A stretch of DNA of 64,000 bases from an uncultured bacterium (GTDB taxonomy: Bacteria > Bacillota_I > Bacilli_A > RF39 > UBA660). The notes beneath the pieces are model-generated. The model was not told where the DNA came from. It ran no database searches and worked only from the letters and a program-made list of their open reading frames with translations. The position numbers were made by a program, and so were the translations under genes. This document shows positions 49,918-57,955 of the stretch, piece by piece (position 1 is the first letter of the stretch; every line of letters begins with the position of its first letter). The stretch spans positions 28,647-92,646 of the forward strand of contig CAMNUE010000007.1 in assembly GCA_946560065.1 (NCBI GenBank), written 5' to 3'.

Positions 49918-50286
49918 TTATTTAACTTCTACAGTAGCTCCAGCTTCTTCAAGCTTAGCTTTGATTTCATCAGCTTCAGCAGTTGGGATATTTTCTTTAA
50001 CTACACCGTTATTATCAACGATATCTTTAGCCTCTTTTAATCCTAAACCAGTAATTTCTTTAACAACTTTGATTACTCCAACTTTTCCAGCTCCAGCTTC
50101 AGCGATAGAAACAGTAACTGTACTTGGTGCAGCATCAGCAGCAGCTCCAGCAGCAGGTGCAGCAACAGCTACAGCAGATGGATCTACTCCAAATTCTTCT
50201 TTCATTGCATCAACTAATTCTTTAATTTCTAATAAATTCATTTCTTTTAAACTACTGATAAAATCTTCTTTTGTTAATTTTGCCAT
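49918..50286 (-). CDS. rplL: 50S ribosomal protein L7/L12
   Basis: 122 residues: N-terminal dimerisation helices, an Ala/Pro hinge (VAVAAPAAGAAADAAP) and the C-terminal factor-binding domain (GLGLKEAKDIVDNNGVVKE). In the rplJ-rplL unit. GGAGG precedes the ATG. Confidence 0.98.
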   Translation of the reverse strand: MAKLTKEDFISSLKEMNLLEIKELVDAMKEEFGVDPSAVAVAAPAAGAAADAAPSTVTVSIAEAGAGKVGVIKVVKEITGLGLKEAKDIVDNNGVVKENIPTAEADEIKAKLEEAGATVEVK

Positions 50287-50324
50287 TTTATGTTCCTCCT
50301 ATATTTTAATTTTTATTAATTTAA

Positions 50325-50819
50325 TTAATTTTCTTCTTTTTGTTGACTGTATAAGTCTAAGCATATAGATAAGTCTTTTACTAAACCTATCATACCACCA
50401 GCAAGCATTGTAAGTAGTCCCTCTCTTGATGGTAAAGTAGCATATTCAGCTAACTTAGCTTGATCAGCTTTTTCTCCATCAACAATCCCTACCTTTAAAA
50501 CTAATGCTGGGTGTTCTTTAGCAAATTCAGATAAAACCTTAATTGGAGCAATTTGATCTTCACCAAATGCAAATGCACTTGGTCCAGTCAAACCTTCCTT
50601 AAGATCAATACCTAAATCATCAAAAGCTCTAGACATTAAAGTATTCTTATATACTTTATAATCAGAATTTGATTCTCTTAATTTAATACGTAATTCCTTA
50701 GCTTCACTATCAGTAATACCACGATAATCGAATAAAACTATAGTTTTAGCATTTTCAGTACGTTCCTTAATTTCATCAATAACTGTTTGCTTTTGCTTTA
50801 AGATTTTTTCACTTGCCAT
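50325..50819 (-). CDS. rplJ: 50S ribosomal protein L10
   Basis: About 164 residues from the ATG at 50819, which has AAGGAGGTG at ideal distance; an in-frame ATG 11 codons earlier lies inside the leader RNA. Conserved TIVLFDYRGITDSEAKELR is present. L10 holds the L7/L12 stalk and autoregulates through its leader. Confidence 0.97.
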   Translation of the reverse strand: MASEKILKQKQTVIDEIKERTENAKTIVLFDYRGITDSEAKELRIKLRESNSDYKVYKNTLMSRAFDDLGIDLKEGLTGPSAFAFGEDQIAPIKVLSEFAKEHPALVLKVGIVDGEKADQAKLAEYATLPSREGLLTMLAGGMIGLVKDLSICLDLYSQQKEEN

Positions 50820-50852
50820 AATACACCTCCTTAATTTATTTAGGGATGCCAT

Positions 50853-50948
50853 AAAAAAGTTCTTAATATATAGACATACTAAGAACTTTTTGAATACTAA
50901 TTAAAGTCCTCGGTAGGATTTATTTTTATACCTACTGTCTATGGCACC
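50853..50948 (-). promoter_or_regulatory. L10 leader (autoregulatory mRNA element)
   Basis: On the minus strand AGACAGUAGGU pairs through AGGU... with CCUACCGAGGA, the signature of the L10(L12)4-binding leader. Downstream, AAAAAGUUCUUA pairs with UAAGAACUUUUUU, a terminator-like hairpin that could give attenuation. This is known for the family in Firmicutes. Confidence 0.88.
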
Positions 50949-50962
50949 AACAAATTGTCTTT

Positions 50963-50991
50963 ATTATATACTATAAACTACTATTTGTCAA
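50963..50991 (-). promoter_or_regulatory. Promoter of rplJL
   Basis: Perfect consensus TTGACA-17-TATAAT. The -35 lies in the last codons of rplA. Confidence 0.9.
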
Positions 50992-51676
50992 AATTATTTT
51001 CAACTTTAATTCCAGGACCCATAGTAGAAGCTATAGATATATTCTTAACATATTCACCTTTTACTGTAGAAGGCTTAATTCTTAAAATTTGTGCAACAAA
51101 TGCATCTAAGTTAGCAATTAAATCTTCTTCAGAGAATGATACCTTACCAATAACGCCATGAATGTTTCCAAAACTATCAGTTCTATATTCAACACGTCCA
51201 GCTTTAACTTCTTCAACAGCTTTTGTAATATCCATAGTAACTGTTCCAGTCTTAGGGTTTGGCATTAAACCTTTAGGTCCTAAAACTCTACCTAATTTAC
51301 CAAGTAATGGCATCATATCAGGAGTTGCAATCATAGTATCGAATTCAAACCAATTTTCTTTTTCGATTTTTTCTAAGATATCAACATCTCCTACAAAATC
51401 AGCACCAGCATCTTTTGCTTCTTGTGCTTTTGGACCTCTAGCAACAACTAAAACCTTTTTAGTTTTTCCAGTTCCTTTAGGAAGTACTATTGCACCTCTT
51501 AATTGTTGATCAGCCTTTTTAGTGTCTAAGTTTAATCTCATAGCCACTTCAACAGACCCATCAAATGAACTTACAGAAGTCTCTTTAACTAATTTTATTG
51601 CTTCTTCTTTTGAATATACTTTGTTCTTTTCAACTTTAGAAATAGCTTCAGTATACTTTTTACTTCTTTTCTTCAT
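50981..51676 (-). CDS. rplA: 50S ribosomal protein L1
   Basis: 231 residues. [25 protein letters not shown] is the L1 signature region. It forms the L1 stalk and represses its own mRNA. Transcribed with rplK. Confidence 0.97.
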   Translation of the reverse strand: MKKRSKKYTEAISKVEKNKVYSKEEAIKLVKETSVSSFDGSVEVAMRLNLDTKKADQQLRGAIVLPKGTGKTKKVLVVARGPKAQEAKDAGADFVGDVDILEKIEKENWFEFDTMIATPDMMPLLGKLGRVLGPKGLMPNPKTGTVTMDITKAVEEVKAGRVEYRTDSFGNIHGVIGKVSFSEEDLIANLDAFVAQILRIKPSTVKGEYVKNISIASTMGPGIKVENNFDK

Positions 51677-51692
51677 TTTTCTTCCTCCTTAT

Positions 51693-51721
51693 GTGGTAAA
51701 AGCGGATTTAATTCCTTCCAC
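51693..51721 (-). promoter_or_regulatory. Putative L1-binding site upstream of rplA
   Basis: On the minus strand GUGG-AAGG ... UUUUA-CCAC forms a short stem with an asymmetric loop, as in L1 operator RNAs, between rplK and rplA. A similar element precedes rplK. Confidence 0.5.
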
Positions 51722-51763
51722 TAGGTATAACCTATATGATTGAATCTAAATTAATCTTAATTA

Positions 51764-52195
51764 TTATTCTTGCCCTTCAACAGCAATACCCATATTCTTT
51801 GCAGTACCAGCAACTATCTTCATAGCTTCTTCTACTGTATACGCATTCAAATCTGGTAATTTTATTTCTGCAATTTCTCTAAGAGTAGCCTCTGAAATAG
51901 TAGCAACTACTTCTTTAGATCCCTTAACAGAACCCTTTTGTACTTTAGCAAATTTCTTTAATAAGAAACTAGTAGGTGGAGTCTTAATTACGAAATCAAA
52001 ACTTCTGTCATCATATATAGAAATTTCAACTGGTAAAACATCTCCCATTTTATCTCTAGTTGCATCATTATACTTTGTACAAAATTCTTGTAGATTAATT
52101 CCTGCAGGTCCTAAAACAGTTCCAACTGGTGGAGCTGGTGTAGCTTTCCCTGCTGCGATTTGTAATTTAATTTTTTTAACTGCTTCTTTTGCCAC
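51764..52195 (-). CDS. rplK: 50S ribosomal protein L11
   Basis: About 143 residues from the GTG at 52195 (GGGAGGTG upstream); the frame is open further upstream but lacks support. PPVGTVLGPAGINLQEFC and the N-terminal proline region for factor binding are present. Confidence 0.96.
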   Translation of the reverse strand: MAKEAVKKIKLQIAAGKATPAPPVGTVLGPAGINLQEFCTKYNDATRDKMGDVLPVEISIYDDRSFDFVIKTPPTSFLLKKFAKVQKGSVKGSKEVVATISEATLREIAEIKLPDLNAYTVEEAMKIVAGTAKNMGIAVEGQE

Positions 52196-52227
52196 GAAAA
52201 ACACCTCCCATATTTTTAGTTTTCGCG

Positions 52228-52283
52228 AGTGGTACAAATAGCTTGATTCCCGCTTTTATTAAATGCAAACCATGCTTCCCACT
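52228..52283 (-). promoter_or_regulatory. Putative L1/L11 operon leader element
   Basis: AGUGGGAAGC at the 5' side pairs with ACCACU at the 3' side, resembling the L1 binding site, so L1 may repress rplK-rplA through it. Confidence 0.45.
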
Positions 52284-52317
52284 AAATCTATATATATAAA
52301 ATAAATATAGCCCCTAA

Positions 52318-52346
52318 ATAATAACATAAAATCCTTGATATTGCAA
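52318..52346 (-). promoter_or_regulatory. Promoter of rplK-rplA
   Basis: -35 TTGCAA (52341-52346), 17-bp spacer, extended -10 TGT-TATTAT (52318-52323). Confidence 0.65.
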
Positions 52347-52352
52347 GTATTA

Positions 52353-52886
52353 TTACGCATTTTCTATTTGACCAATTTCTACCTCAACTGAAGTTTCTTG
52401 ACCAAATAAGTCAACAAGTAAATTAACCTTCTGATTAGCTAAATCAACAGAATCAACTTTACCATACATTCCATTAAATGGTCCATCAACAATTTTAACA
52501 CTTGTTCCTTCTGCAAGCTCTGTTTCAACATTCATTCTACTAATTCCCATATTACCTAAAATATTGTCTACTTCATAAGGTTGTAATGGAGTCGGCTTAG
52601 CACCTTTTCCACTCGAACCAATGAATCCAGTAACTCCAGGAGTATTACGAACTACATACCAAGCTTCATCTGTCATAACCATTTCAACAAGAATATAACC
52701 TGGAAACATCTTTTTAACTTTTTCTTTTGTAACTCCATCTTTAACTTCAACTACTTTTTCTTCTGGAATAACTACTCTATAAATATAATCTTGCATATCC
52801 ATAGATTCTGCTCTCATTTCAAGCTTCTCTTTAACTTTATTTTCATGTCCAGAATAAGTATTAACTACATACCATTGTTTATCCAT
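52353..52886 (-). CDS. nusG: Transcription termination/antitermination factor NusG
   Basis: 177 residues. The NGN domain (WYVVNTYSGHENKV, MFPGYILVEM) and the C-terminal KOW domain (VKIVDGPFNGMYGKVDSVD) are intact. Confidence 0.97.
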   Translation of the reverse strand: MDKQWYVVNTYSGHENKVKEKLEMRAESMDMQDYIYRVVIPEEKVVEVKDGVTKEKVKKMFPGYILVEMVMTDEAWYVVRNTPGVTGFIGSSGKGAKPTPLQPYEVDNILGNMGISRMNVETELAEGTSVKIVDGPFNGMYGKVDSVDLANQKVNLLVDLFGQETSVEVEIGQIENA

Positions 52887-52900
52887 AATATAACTCCTTT

Positions 52901-53224
52901 TTAATTAAATAATGATCGGATTAGTGCAAAAACAACATCAATTAAATAAAAGAAACCAGAACAAAATAAAATAAAAACTATACTTGCAACTGAATACTTA
53001 ACCATATTCTCTTTAGAAGTCCAATGAACCTTTTTAAATTCACTCTTAACTCCAGAACAGAAAATACGAAATCTTACAAATAAACTTTTCTTTTCTTCAT
53101 TTTTCTTTGTATTTTTATTAACACTGCTCTTATCTACAATCTTCTTTTCTTTTTTTTCTTCACTTTTCTTTATACTGGAAGTATTATATTTATCTTCCAT
53201 TACCTTTTTTCTAACTTCAGCCAT
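52901..53224 (-). CDS. secE: Preprotein translocase subunit SecE
   Basis: About 107 residues. A long Lys/Glu-rich N-terminal extension, then the SecE signature (SEFKKVHWTSKENMVKYS) and one C-terminal membrane helix. The ATG at 53224 is chosen because AGGTG lies 6 nt upstream. It precedes nusG by 14 nt, as in most bacteria. Confidence 0.94.
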   Translation of the reverse strand: MAEVRKKVMEDKYNTSSIKKSEEKKEKKIVDKSSVNKNTKKNEEKKSLFVRFRIFCSGVKSEFKKVHWTSKENMVKYSVASIVFILFCSGFFYLIDVVFALIRSLFN

Positions 53225-53284
53225 ATTTTTCACCTATTCCCATTTTTTATCAAAATAAAAACACTTCTGAGTGCTTACACCTAT

Positions 53285-53313
53285 AAAATAGCATAAGAAC
53301 AAAGAAATGTCAA
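53285..53313 (-). promoter_or_regulatory. Promoter of secE-nusG
   Basis: -35 TTGACA (53308-53313), 17-bp spacer, -10 TATTTT (53285-53290). A small hairpin with a T run (GCACT/AGTGT) follows in the leader. Confidence 0.75.
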
Positions 53314-53324
53314 TGAAATTCATA

Positions 53325-54035
53325 TTAAATAAGACTAATCACCCATGCAACAGCACCTAAAATAACAAGAATACCCAAAATTAGTGTTGGAAGTATTAGG
53401 AAATTAATAAATGCTGCATCTCTAAGGCCATTGATTTGAGAATAAATTGTATCATTTACTTTATCATTAGTAATTGAACCAACGCCTACATTTTGTCCAT
53501 TTTGCTTCATCAATTGTTTTCCCTTACCATCACCTTCTCCAAGTTGTTTTTCTAAATCTGCTAAATCTCTATTTCTCTTTTCAAGAGCAAATTCACAAAA
53601 ATAAACTGACGCGCCTCTTTGGATAACCCCCCTATAATAAGGGACATCTCCGCTAGGAATAAACTGAGCAAACTCATCAAAATTCTCTTTTACAAAATCA
53701 GGATTTAAATATTTCAAACTATTAGAATAGATTCCAATTTGTATTAAACTAGAATTAAATATATCTTCTTTTACCATTTCTCTCTTTTTGGCTGGATCTT
53801 TAGACAATTCTAATAATCTCTTAAACTGTATATGATCCTTTTCATTTTCCAATATTTCTATTTCAGTGGGATAAAAAACCTCAATACAATAACCATGATC
53901 ATGAATATATTTAAGTGCTCTATCCATATTAAGAAAAACTGTCCTTAAGTCCTCTTCACTAGGATGACTACTTACCCAATCAGCTAAAGTAATAGATTCA
54001 TATTTTTTATTTTTAAATGGAACCAGCTCTCCCAT
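53325..54035 (-). CDS. Pseudokinase-like protein with a C-terminal membrane segment
   Basis: 236 residues. Residues 15-130 resemble a kinase C-lobe: MDRALKYIHDHGYCIEVFYP aligns by eye with the catalytic-loop region, but HRD is replaced and no DFG is seen, so it would be inactive. A basic, helical linker follows and the protein ends with one membrane helix (FLILPTLILGILVILGAVAW). This plan (pseudokinase then membrane helix) is that of EssB/YukC in T7SSb, minus the extracellular half. It sits between sigH and secE, not in a T7SS island. The EssB comparison is inference. Confidence 0.5.
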   Translation of the reverse strand: MGELVPFKNKKYESITLADWVSSHPSEEDLRTVFLNMDRALKYIHDHGYCIEVFYPTEIEILENEKDHIQFKRLLELSKDPAKKREMVKEDIFNSSLIQIGIYSNSLKYLNPDFVKENFDEFAQFIPSGDVPYYRGVIQRGASVYFCEFALEKRNRDLADLEKQLGEGDGKGKQLMKQNGQNVGVGSITNDKVNDTIYSQINGLRDAAFINFLILPTLILGILVILGAVAWVISLI

Positions 54036-54063
54036 GTAATCACCCTACCTTAATAATATTGTA

Positions 54064-54101
54064 AAACAAAAAAAATAAAAAGACAATTCAAACTGTCTTT
54101 T
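54064..54101 (-). terminator. Terminator of the cysS-to-sigH unit
   Basis: On the minus strand AAAAGACA pairs with TGTCTTTT across an 8-nt loop containing the sigH stop, followed by a T-rich stretch. Confidence 0.8.
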
Positions 54102-54690
54102 CTAAATAATATTTTTTGATTAACCTCGCAACCTTTTTCTTAGCAGCTCTATTTTTAAATTCAACACTACTACTAGGAATATCCAATAATATACCTATTT
54201 CTCTATAAGTAAAACCATTAAATTTTAATTCAAATATACAACTATTTTCAAAAGGCAAATCTACAATGACTTTTTTTAACATATCAGATATCTCTCTAGC
54301 ACAAGTGATTGAATTAATATCAGATTTAACATCTAAGTAAATACTATCATACTCATCAATAGAAATAAAATTTTTATTTGACATATTTCGTGTTAAATTA
54401 GATATATTTCTACAAAATGTTAATAAGCTTCTTCTAATACACACAATTGCAAAAGTGTAAAATAATGCATCTTTTGATTCTTCATAGTTCACAATCGATT
54501 TTTGAAAAGCAATTAAACCTTCCTGTACAAAATCATCATAATCATAACCAAAGCTATTATATTTTTGATAAAATTCGTTTGCAATACTTTTAATGATTGG
54601 AAAATATTTATCATACAAAATATCTCGACAACAATCCTCATTTTCTCTAACCATATAAATTAATTCATAATCATTTTGCCTATACTTCAT
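54088..54690 (-). CDS. sigH: Sigma-70 family factor, SigH-type
   Basis: 200 residues. Region 2 (YDDFVQEGLIAFQKSI, then FYTFAIVCIRRSLLTF) and region 4 helix-turn-helix (FNGFTYREIGILLDIPSSSV) are present, with no region 3. Its place between rlmB and secE is that of sigH in Bacillus, so I call it by synteny. In Bacillus SigH controls competence and sporulation entry; the role here is unknown. The stop is TGA. Confidence 0.8.
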   Translation of the reverse strand: MKYRQNDYELIYMVRENEDCCRDILYDKYFPIIKSIANEFYQKYNSFGYDYDDFVQEGLIAFQKSIVNYEESKDALFYTFAIVCIRRSLLTFCRNISNLTRNMSNKNFISIDEYDSIYLDVKSDINSITCAREISDMLKKVIVDLPFENSCIFELKFNGFTYREIGILLDIPSSSVEFKNRAAKKKVARLIKKYYLEKTV

Positions 54691-54695
54691 TAACC

Positions 54696-55394
54696 CTACT
54701 TTCTATTTCGAATTACCTCATATATCATAATACCTGCTGCTACACTTGCATTTAGACTATTCGTTTCTCCATACATTGGTATTTTAGCTAAAAAATCACA
54801 ATTTTTTGAAACAAGTTTTGAAATTCCAGAACCTTCATTACCAATAATCAACGCAATTTTTCCACTATAATCAATTTCACGGAAATCTACACTATTTGAT
54901 AAAGATGTACCAACAATCCAAAAACCATTTTCTTTAAGCTTAGATATTGTATTAACTAAATTACTAACAGAAATAATATTAACATTATCAAGTGTTCCAA
55001 CACTAGTTTTCATAACAGTAGCATTAATTTGCACTTGTCTATCTTTAGGAATAATAATTGACTTAACACCTGCTGCTTCACAAGTTCTAATTATTGCCCC
55101 CAAATTATGCGAATCTTCCAAATGATCTAATAAAACAACAAAGTCATCATTATTTTTAAAAACAAGATCAAGTTCTTTATATTGATAATCCGAAACACTT
55201 AAGATTATACCTTGATGCAAACCATTAGCCAAATTATCAATTTCCTTTTTTGTGCGAAATTCCACTTTAATTTTATTATTTTCTATTAAGGAAATTATTT
55301 CATTATCATCAAATCCATCTTGCAAAAATATTTTTTCAATCTTTTTTTCTTTTTTTAGCAAATCCCTTGCAACATTTCTCCCATATACTAACAT
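54696..55394 (-). CDS. rlmB: 23S rRNA (guanosine-2'-O)-methyltransferase RlmB, TrmH family
   Basis: 232 residues, SPOUT fold: the N-terminal L30e-like domain (GRNVARDLLKKE) and motifs HNLGAIIRTCEAAG, IIGNEGSGIS and NSLNASVAAGI are present. Coupled to mrnC upstream (4 nt) and sigH downstream. Confidence 0.93.
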   Translation of the reverse strand: MLVYGRNVARDLLKKEKKIEKIFLQDGFDDNEIISLIENNKIKVEFRTKKEIDNLANGLHQGIILSVSDYQYKELDLVFKNNDDFVVLLDHLEDSHNLGAIIRTCEAAGVKSIIIPKDRQVQINATVMKTSVGTLDNVNIISVSNLVNTISKLKENGFWIVGTSLSNSVDFREIDYSGKIALIIGNEGSGISKLVSKNCDFLAKIPMYGETNSLNASVAAGIMIYEVIRNRK

Positions 55395-55398
55395 AATA

Positions 55399-55770
55399 CT
55401 ATTTTAAGATGAAACTCATAATTTCATCTATCCTTTCTTTCTTATTAGACAAATCCAAATATCCTATAAGTGCTTCTAAGCCTGTTGCACATTTATAGGT
55501 TATAATATCACAATTCTTAGGATGAGAAGTCGTTTTATAGTTTCTAGCTCTTTTTACAACATTGATTTCCTCTTCTATTAAATAATTATTATCAATCATT
55601 TGTTGCAAAAAAGAAGCTTGTGCTTTAGCACTAACATACTTAACAGCCTCTTTTTGTAAAGTATCAACTTTTGAGATATTCTCTCCTATTAAATATTTTC
55701 TTACATAATTTTCATAAATTGTATCACCCAAATATGCAAGTACTAATACATTAATTTCGTTTACTGTCAT
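55399..55770 (-). CDS. mrnC: Mini-ribonuclease III
   Basis: 123 residues: an RNase III catalytic domain (LAYLGDTIYENYVR) without a dsRNA-binding domain. It matures 23S rRNA in Bacilli. Order cysS-mrnC-rlmB is conserved. Confidence 0.92.
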   Translation of the reverse strand: MTVNEINVLVLAYLGDTIYENYVRKYLIGENISKVDTLQKEAVKYVSAKAQASFLQQMIDNNYLIEEEINVVKRARNYKTTSHPKNCDIITYKCATGLEALIGYLDLSNKKERIDEIMSFILK

Positions 55771-55845
55771 AAAATCACCAAACTAATTATATCAATAAAT
55801 AAGCAAAATTGACAAAATAAATATAAAATACAAAAAAAGTTCCCG

Positions 55846-56499
55846 CTACATAGAAACTTTTTTTAAATCTTCTTGAGTTCTTTTCTCTGATTCATTAAAC
55901 ATAGAACTCAATTGTTGAGAAACTTCTTCAGCATACTTTTCTCTATTCAATCGCTGCATTATTGGTTTCATCAAAGAAGAACAAATTACCATTTTCTTAT
56001 ATAAAGCCACTTCATCAGCCGACATATCACTTACAGAAATTTCATCTCTGCTATCTAACTCACACCTTGATAATTCTTCTTCTGTATAACCCTTTTCCAA
56101 ACTAGTAACTGGATTAGTAACTTTTACCATAGTGTAAGACTTACTAAGTCCTCGAACACTTTCATCTTCATTAATAAAAACCTCTGTAGTATTAATAATA
56201 GAAGGATCCTTTTTATTATTTTCCGAAAATTGAATAACGATATCCCCAACACTATTAAAAATAACAACTTTACCATAAACTGAAATACAAACATTATTAA
56301 AATTTTGTTTTACCAATTCTGTCATCTCATCAATTTTTTTAAAACTAGCAACTTTTTCTTCTAATAAACAATGTTCAACAGCTTTAGCTAGTACACGACT
56401 TTTAGAATCATCATAAAATCTATAATCACTAACTTTATTATTTTTTTTCTTTTCCACCTGCATAGTTGCTAAAATTTCATCTTTTCTCATATACATCAT
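55846..56499 (-). CDS. Hypothetical protein between cysS and mrnC
   Basis: 217 residues, no membrane segment, unrecognised. It is helical at both ends with a beta-rich middle (VCISVYGKVVIFNSVGDIVIQF). The start is uncertain: three ATG codons follow the cysS stop closely and none has a good ribosome site, so it is probably translated by coupling. It is an insertion into the usual cysS-mrnC pair. Confidence 0.6.
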   Translation of the reverse strand: MMYMRKDEILATMQVEKKKNNKVSDYRFYDDSKSRVLAKAVEHCLLEEKVASFKKIDEMTELVKQNFNNVCISVYGKVVIFNSVGDIVIQFSENNKKDPSIINTTEVFINEDESVRGLSKSYTMVKVTNPVTSLEKGYTEEELSRCELDSRDEISVSDMSADEVALYKKMVICSSLMKPIMQRLNREKYAEEVSQQLSSMFNESEKRTQEDLKKVSM

Positions 56500-57897
56500 C
56501 TATACTACTTCATAAGTAGTTCCTTCCCTAGTATCAATTAACTTAATTCCTTTAGCAAGTAACTCATCTCTTATTTCATCTGCCAACTTAAAATCTTTAT
56601 TCTTCTTTGCCAATTTTCTTTCTTCAATTTTTTCAAGTATTTCCTTTTCTAAATCTGAAGCAACATCTTTTTTAGTCTCAATAGTTAAATCAAGTGATAA
56701 AACCTTATCAAAATCCTCAATTATTTTATACTTAGTGACATCAGTTAACTCAGAATCCTTTAATACATCATAAACAACAGTCAACATCATAGAAGTATTT
56801 ATATCTTTAGAAAATGCATCTTTAAAGCACTCCCTATAGTAATTAAATTTTTCATCATCTACATCACCATCTTTTGTTAATGATAAAACCTTATTCCTTA
56901 ATTTTTCCAAGGTGTTCTTAGCAATATCAAGTGAATTATAACTAAAAACTAATGAATTTCTATAGTGACTATTTAAACAGAAAAATCTATAATCAAGTGG
57001 ACTATATCCCTTTTCTATCAATAAATCAACAGTCAAAAACTCTCCTTTAGATTTGCTCATTTTACCAGTCTCATCATTCAAATGAGCCCCATGACACCAA
57101 TAATTGCACCATTTATGTCCTAAAAAAGCTTCACTCTGAGCAATCTCATTAGTATGATGTGGAAAAATATTATCAACACCACCACAATGTATATCTAAAT
57201 ATTCTCCTAATTTCTCATAAGAAATTCCGGAACATTCAATATGCCAACCAGGATATCCAATCCCCCAAGGAGAATCCCATTTCATATCTTGATTTTCAAA
57301 TTTAGAAACTGTAAACCATAATACAAAATCATAAGGATTTCTCTTTGATTTATCCTCTTCTACAGTCTCTCTTACACCAATCATCAAATCATCAGGATTC
57401 TTTCCAGACAACTTATAATAATCTTTAGCCTTACTAATATCAAAATAAACATTTCCATTTGAAATATAGGCATAATCTTCATCAAGTAACTTCTCAATCA
57501 TTTTAATATAAGTATCAATATGATCACTAGCTTTTTCAATAATTTTTGGCCTTCTAATATTTAAATTATCCATATCTTTAAAAAATGCTTTAGTATAAAA
57601 ATCAGCTATTTCATAAACTGTTTTTCCCTCTCTCTTAGCACCTTTAGCCATTTTATCTTCACCAGAATCTCCATCACTAGTTAAATGACCAACATCAGTG
57701 ATATTCATAACTCTAGTAACATCATAACCAAGATATTCTAAACCCTTCTCAAGAATATCTTCAAATATGTAACTTCTAAGATTACCTATATGAGCATAAT
57801 GATAAACTGTAGGTCCACATGTATACATCTTAACCTTTCCCTCTTCATTAGGGATAAAATCTTCGATTTCTTTATTCAATGTATTATACAACCTCAT
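56500..57897 (-). CDS. cysS: Cysteine--tRNA ligase
   Basis: 465 residues. HIGH-type motif YHYAHIGNLRSY, KMSKS in TGKMSKSKGEF, and the zinc-site Cys in MYTCGPTVYHY are present. No T-box was found in the short upstream gap. Confidence 0.97.
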   Translation of the reverse strand: MRLYNTLNKEIEDFIPNEEGKVKMYTCGPTVYHYAHIGNLRSYIFEDILEKGLEYLGYDVTRVMNITDVGHLTSDGDSGEDKMAKGAKREGKTVYEIADFYTKAFFKDMDNLNIRRPKIIEKASDHIDTYIKMIEKLLDEDYAYISNGNVYFDISKAKDYYKLSGKNPDDLMIGVRETVEEDKSKRNPYDFVLWFTVSKFENQDMKWDSPWGIGYPGWHIECSGISYEKLGEYLDIHCGGVDNIFPHHTNEIAQSEAFLGHKWCNYWCHGAHLNDETGKMSKSKGEFLTVDLLIEKGYSPLDYRFFCLNSHYRNSLVFSYNSLDIAKNTLEKLRNKVLSLTKDGDVDDEKFNYYRECFKDAFSKDINTSMMLTVVYDVLKDSELTDVTKYKIIEDFDKVLSLDLTIETKKDVASDLEKEILEKIEERKLAKKNKDFKLADEIRDELLAKGIKLIDTREGTTYEVV

Positions 57898-57955
57898 AAA
57901 ATCACCTACCTGCAGTTATTATATCAAATAAAGCATAAAAAATATACTATCTAGA

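Noticed and set aside
53234..53284. Possible rpmG (L33) gene upstream of secE
   Set aside because: No Cys-containing L33 reading frame is present; the stretch holds only the secE leader.
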